NCBI RefSeq assembly: GCF_036417845.1
Contig: NC_089980.1
Location: 111,315,169-111,379,168, forward strand
DNA: 64,000 nucleotides
Source: Apteryx mantelli
Taxonomy: Eukaryota; Chordata; Aves; Apterygiformes; Apterygidae
Reading direction: 5' to 3'
This document shows positions 60,774-64,000 of this stretch, piece after piece (the first letter of the stretch is position 1; the number at the start of each line of letters is the position of its first letter). Under the pieces are notes generated by a model. The model saw only the letters and a program-made list of their open reading frames with translations, made no database searches and was not told where the DNA came from. The translations under genes were made by a program, and so were the position numbers.

Positions 60774-62407
60774 GTAAGGGCGCGCCGGGCCGGGGCCGGG
60801 GCCGGGGCCGCGGGGCCCCCGCTCGGCGGCTGCCTCAGCGCTGCCGCTGAACGAGCCCCCCCCGGCTCCTCGGAGCGGTGACTAAGCTATTTGGCTATGT
60901 TGGTTTTTTTTTTGTTTTTTTTTTTTTTTCCTAGCTGGGCAAATTAATGCATGTGGGAAAGCAAGATGAAATACGTGCAGGTGCGCCCATTAAACTTTCA
61001 TGGGAAAATGCATTAGCGGGATGAGGGTTGCAGCGGTTACTTCAGTGATTTCATATTGTGTCTGCGTTTCGACTGCGATACACACAGGCAGGGAGAAGAG
61101 GCACTCGGCCCTCCCCATCGAAGCAGCATGGGGCTGCCTGGCGCGCACCGAGAGGCCGCGGTCCGGCCGCCGCTCCTTCCCGGGCACGTCGCGGGGCTCT
61201 GTCCGTGCGGACGCCCCGGGGGCGGCGCTGCTCGGGGCCGGCAGCGCGGCTGCCAGCGTGCCCGGGCTGCTGCTGCCCGGCCCGGCAGCCAGCGGCGGGG
61301 GGAGCAGCGCAGGACCTCGCTGTCCCCGCTGCAGGCCGGTCGCGGCGTGCCGGTGAATCCCAGCGGGATGCGGCGGGCGCTACCGTCTCCCCGCTTGTGC
61401 GCGCCCTGGGGGCCCCGTCGCTCCCCAGCCCTCCCGGGGCTTCGGTTGCCGCCACAACGGCTCTCAGCGGCAGCATCAGGGCACCGCAGCGAAAGGCTCC
61501 GCGCGGGCGGCGGCAGGGCCGTAGCGGGGACCCCTCGCCCGCTGCCTGCCGCTGCCGCCGGCAGCCGGGCGGGGCGCGGCGGGGCCGAGCCGGGCCAGCA
61601 GCGCCGCCGCCGCGCCGCCTCCCGGGGCTGGGGCGGTGTTGTGTGCGGGGCGTGTGTGCGGGGCCGGGGCCGTGCCGCGGGGAGGGAGGATCCGCGCCGG
61701 GGTCAGGCGCGGACGGGGAGGCGGAGAGTGCGCGGGCGCAGGCGCGCTGGGCCGCGGCGAGCGGCGACGGCGGCACCTGCGCGGCCCCGCGGCGGCGGGG
61801 GAGCCCCCCCAAGCCGGGGCAGCATCCCACGCCGGGGCGCTGCCGGCCCCGGCCGAGGCGGTGCCGCCGGCGGGGCTCTCCGTGCGCCAGCTGCCGTCGG
61901 TGCAAGCAGAGGGGCGGTGGGGAGCGGCCGGGGCGCAGCGGCCAGCCCGCCCCCCTGTGGCGGGGCCAGGAAGCCCCGGGCGCCGCCCGCCGGCTCCGTC
62001 CATGCCGTTCGTGTCGCGTCCCGCCCGCCCCGTCGCAGCGCGGAGCCGCCGCGCTGAAACGCACCTGCTTTCGGGGAGGGGCGGGCGGGGGCGGCCATGG
62101 GGCTGGGGCGGCGGGCCGGGCCGCAGTGGCCCCCCCGCCGGTCCCTCGCTCGGGCCGCCCCGTCGGGCCGGGCCGGGCCGGGTCGGGGGCGGCGGAAAGC
62201 CGAGCGGCGGCGCGGTCGCAGCGCGGCCGGGCGGGGCGGGGGCGTTGCCGCGGCGGCGCCGGCAGCACCCGCCTGCCTGCCTGCCTGCCCGCCCGCCCTC
62301 CTCCCTGCCGCCAGCCCTCCTCCCTGCCGCCAGCCTTTTTTTTGCCGTTCCCGAGGCTGCTGGCGGTGTGGAGCCTGGGAGGGACTGGGCAGCGCTAAGC
62401 GCCGGCC
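60774..62407 (+). other. Intron and CpG-island promoter before the short DST isoform exon
   Basis: It begins with GC-rich DNA, then a long T tract (about 60904-60929), a short AT-rich part, and from about 61.1 kb to 62.4 kb a dense CpG island with many GC boxes. The very long open frames on both strands (over 400 codons) are due to GC-rich composition and show no domain. The 5' UTR of the 62408 exon should lie at its right end. Confidence 0.75.
62296..62333. repeat. Exact 19-bp tandem duplication in the promoter/5' UTR
   Basis: CCCTCCTCCCTGCCGCCAG is present twice in succession, about 75 bases before the start codon at 62408. A CCTG/CCCG repeat precedes it. Confidence 0.9.
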
Positions 62408-62498
62408 ATGGCTGGGTACCTCTCGCCGGGCGCTTACTTCTATGCCGAGGAGCAGGAGTACCTGCAGGCCTACGAGGATGTCCTGGAGCGCTACAAAG
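62408..62498 (+). CDS. DST: Dystonin short-N-terminus isoform: first coding exon
   Basis: It encodes [20 protein letters not shown]... ending VLERYK, 30 residues plus one base, before donor GTACGC. This is the N-terminus of the a1-type dystonin isoform, near-identical to human MAGYLSPAAYLYVEEQEYLQ. The start has a near-perfect Kozak context (GCCGGCCATGG) and an in-frame TAA four codons upstream (62396-62398). It ends in the same phase as the 60773 donor, so both feed the same downstream actin-binding exons. The isoform has no membrane segment. Confidence 0.97.
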
Positions 62499-64000
62499 GT
62501 ACGCGGCGTCCCCGCGGGCGCGCAGGGCCCCCGCCTGCCTGCATAGACCCGGCGGCCGCGGCTGCGGCGCGGCGCGGAGGGGCGGCCGCGGGGGCCAGGT
62601 GCGCGTGGGAGCCCCCCGCCGCGCGTCCCGCAGTGGACGGGGCGCCTCGCTTTGGGGAAACACCGCTGTCTCCGGCTTCGAGACTGTTTGTGCGGAGAGC
62701 TGCGGGCACGGGGCTTTACGTCCCGACGTCCATTCCTCTTTCAAGCTTCAGTTTATTTTCTCCTCTTCTACCGCCGGGCAAAGAGCGCTTTTAGTCCGTG
62801 TAGCACCTGAGGTTCCTTTCACTGAACGCAGGAAAAATACAGGAAAAGGAGAGGCGTTTAACATAGCACAGATACAATTGATTTTATTAGAAATGTAGAT
62901 TGCGTTGCTTTCCATAATTGGGGTGGAAGACAGTTGGAGGACATGATTCATTATATTTCAGTGTATTTTGAGTGTTAAATCTTAAAATGCCGATCAAAAA
63001 CGCTAAGGGCCTGATTTTAATTAAAGTAAAACGAGGTGGCATTGACTGTTCGGATTGAATCTTCATCCCAGAAATAGTTCTTACAGCATGTCACAGCGTA
63101 TTTAGCGTTTGCTGTTCTGAGACCTCTTGTAATATTTGGGGTAAAGGTAGGCTAGACTTTATAGCTGAAATTTTTATTTGGAAGGATTGCGATTTTTCAG
63201 CAGTATGTTTCCAGTGAGTTATAGAGGTATTCGTTAAATGGTTTCCACTGATGGGAATGGGAGTGGCATAGTTTAAGACAGCTAGATTTGAAGACATTAA
63301 TAGCTGATTTTATTTAATCCTGGTTGTTACTGGTAGTATTTTGGAAAAAAAAAACCCTCACAGTTTCTTTGAATTGGAAATTTGTCAAGTCTGAGACTAC
63401 TTTATACCTGTTTCACTTGCGATTTCATGTGTCATTAGCAATATTGACTAATGACTCCTTTGTGTCTGTTGCCCATTGTGTCAATGCAGCTATGGAGCAT
63501 GTGCACCGTCTATGTACTGAAATGCATTAGTGCATTTTAGATGAGAAATAATTGTGGCTCATAAGAGATCATCTTGAAAGGGACGTCTTTATTCCATTTG
63601 GTCTTTATTTTTAAGCTATCAATTGCTTTATATGTAGCTGAGATAATTTTTGCAAAATTTTAAAGCAAGGAGACTTTTTTTCACTCTGGAAATAAAAGCA
63701 GTGAGAAAATTTTGTTTTTCTGTCCTGGTTCCAAATATTCAAAATATTGCTATTCTGCTTTAGATTAGCTTTGATTTAAAAATAAATTTGCTGCTAGACT
63801 CACATGTTTAATAAGGATCATTTTCATATCAGTTTATCTACTTACTTAAAATCTCAGTAGGTAGGTATTAGGCCTAATTTCTGCTGTCAGTGAGAGTTTT
63901 ACCTGGATAAGGACCGAAACATTTGGCTTTTTAACTGTTGGAAGACCAATGGATTTTAATTAAAATAAATTGAAATGTTTTCAGAATTTGCTTTATTTCT
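62499..64000 (+). other. DST: DST intron continuing off the right edge
   Basis: The CpG island ends by about 62.8 kb, after which DNA is AT-rich with no exon recognised. The first common actin-binding-domain exon (expected to begin with ERDKVQKK) was not found in this stretch. Confidence 0.75.

Larger units (their letters stand above)
59967..60850 (+). promoter_or_regulatory. DST: CpG-island promoter of internal DST isoform
   Basis: CpG-rich DNA surrounding the candidate first exon ending at 60412 and the coding exon 60566-60773. The pattern repeats that at 28 kb and 62 kb: each alternative DST 5' end has its own island. Confidence 0.65.

Noticed and set aside
61051-62898. Open frames of 330-446 codons on both strands
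   Set aside because: They lie in a dense CpG island where stop codons are rare, overlap one another on both strands, and are Arg/Pro/Gly/Ala-rich without domains. Only the 62408-62498 exon is supported.

Overview
The window looks like nuclear DNA from a bird. The evidence is an AT-rich, intron-dominated landscape with sharp CpG islands, GT-AG split exons, and a 5'-truncated CR1 retrotransposon (about 14521-15425) carrying the typical CR1 3' tail. No bacterial, phage, CRISPR or organellar features were seen. The species cannot be fixed from the sequence alone.

Two protein-coding genes were recognised from their translated exons, arranged head to head around a CpG island at about 27.7-28.9 kb. 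BEND6 (minus strand) runs leftward from a non-coding first exon ending near 27835 to a last coding exon at 7258-7116. Seven coding exons join in frame into a predicted 390-residue protein with a BEN domain at the C-terminus. This is longer than the roughly 279-residue human BEND6 that I recall, because two upstream exons (14152-13957 and the 5' part of 13847-13702) and a 99-nt cassette exon (13191-13093) add coding sequence. DST (dystonin/BPAG1, plus strand) runs rightward off the window. Only its alternative 5' ends are present: the membrane-anchored isoform start (28331-28511, 28904-28938, 43205-43393, 60566-60773), a probable separate first exon whose ATG is its last codon (60410-60412), and the short MAGYLSP isoform start (62408-62498). 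All DST 5' variants end in the same splice phase and would join common actin-binding-domain exons beyond 64000.

Layout: 1-640, CpG-island promoter of a neighbouring gene (by synteny possibly ZNF451, transcribed leftward and off the window); 640-7115, intergenic DNA and BEND6 3' flank; 7116-14182, BEND6 coding exons; 14183-27834, long BEND6 intron 1 with the CR1, microsatellites and old repeats; 27.7-28.9 kb, shared BEND6/DST promoter; 28.9-43.2 kb and 43.4-60.4 kb, DST introns with decayed repeats, a perfect palindromic CRE and an isolated CpG island at 51.2-51.9 kb that may hold another first exon; 59.9-62.8 kb, two further DST CpG-island promoters.

How the genes fit together: the BEND6 family is known as nuclear BEN-domain repressors (BEND6 antagonises Notch/RBPJ output in neural progenitors). 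DST is a giant spectraplakin linking actin, microtubules and membranes. The shared promoter suggests possible co-regulation in neural tissue, which is inference. The most interesting items are the extended BEND6 N-terminus with its cassette exon, the isolated intronic CpG island with a splice-compatible mini-ORF, and the number of alternative DST starts.
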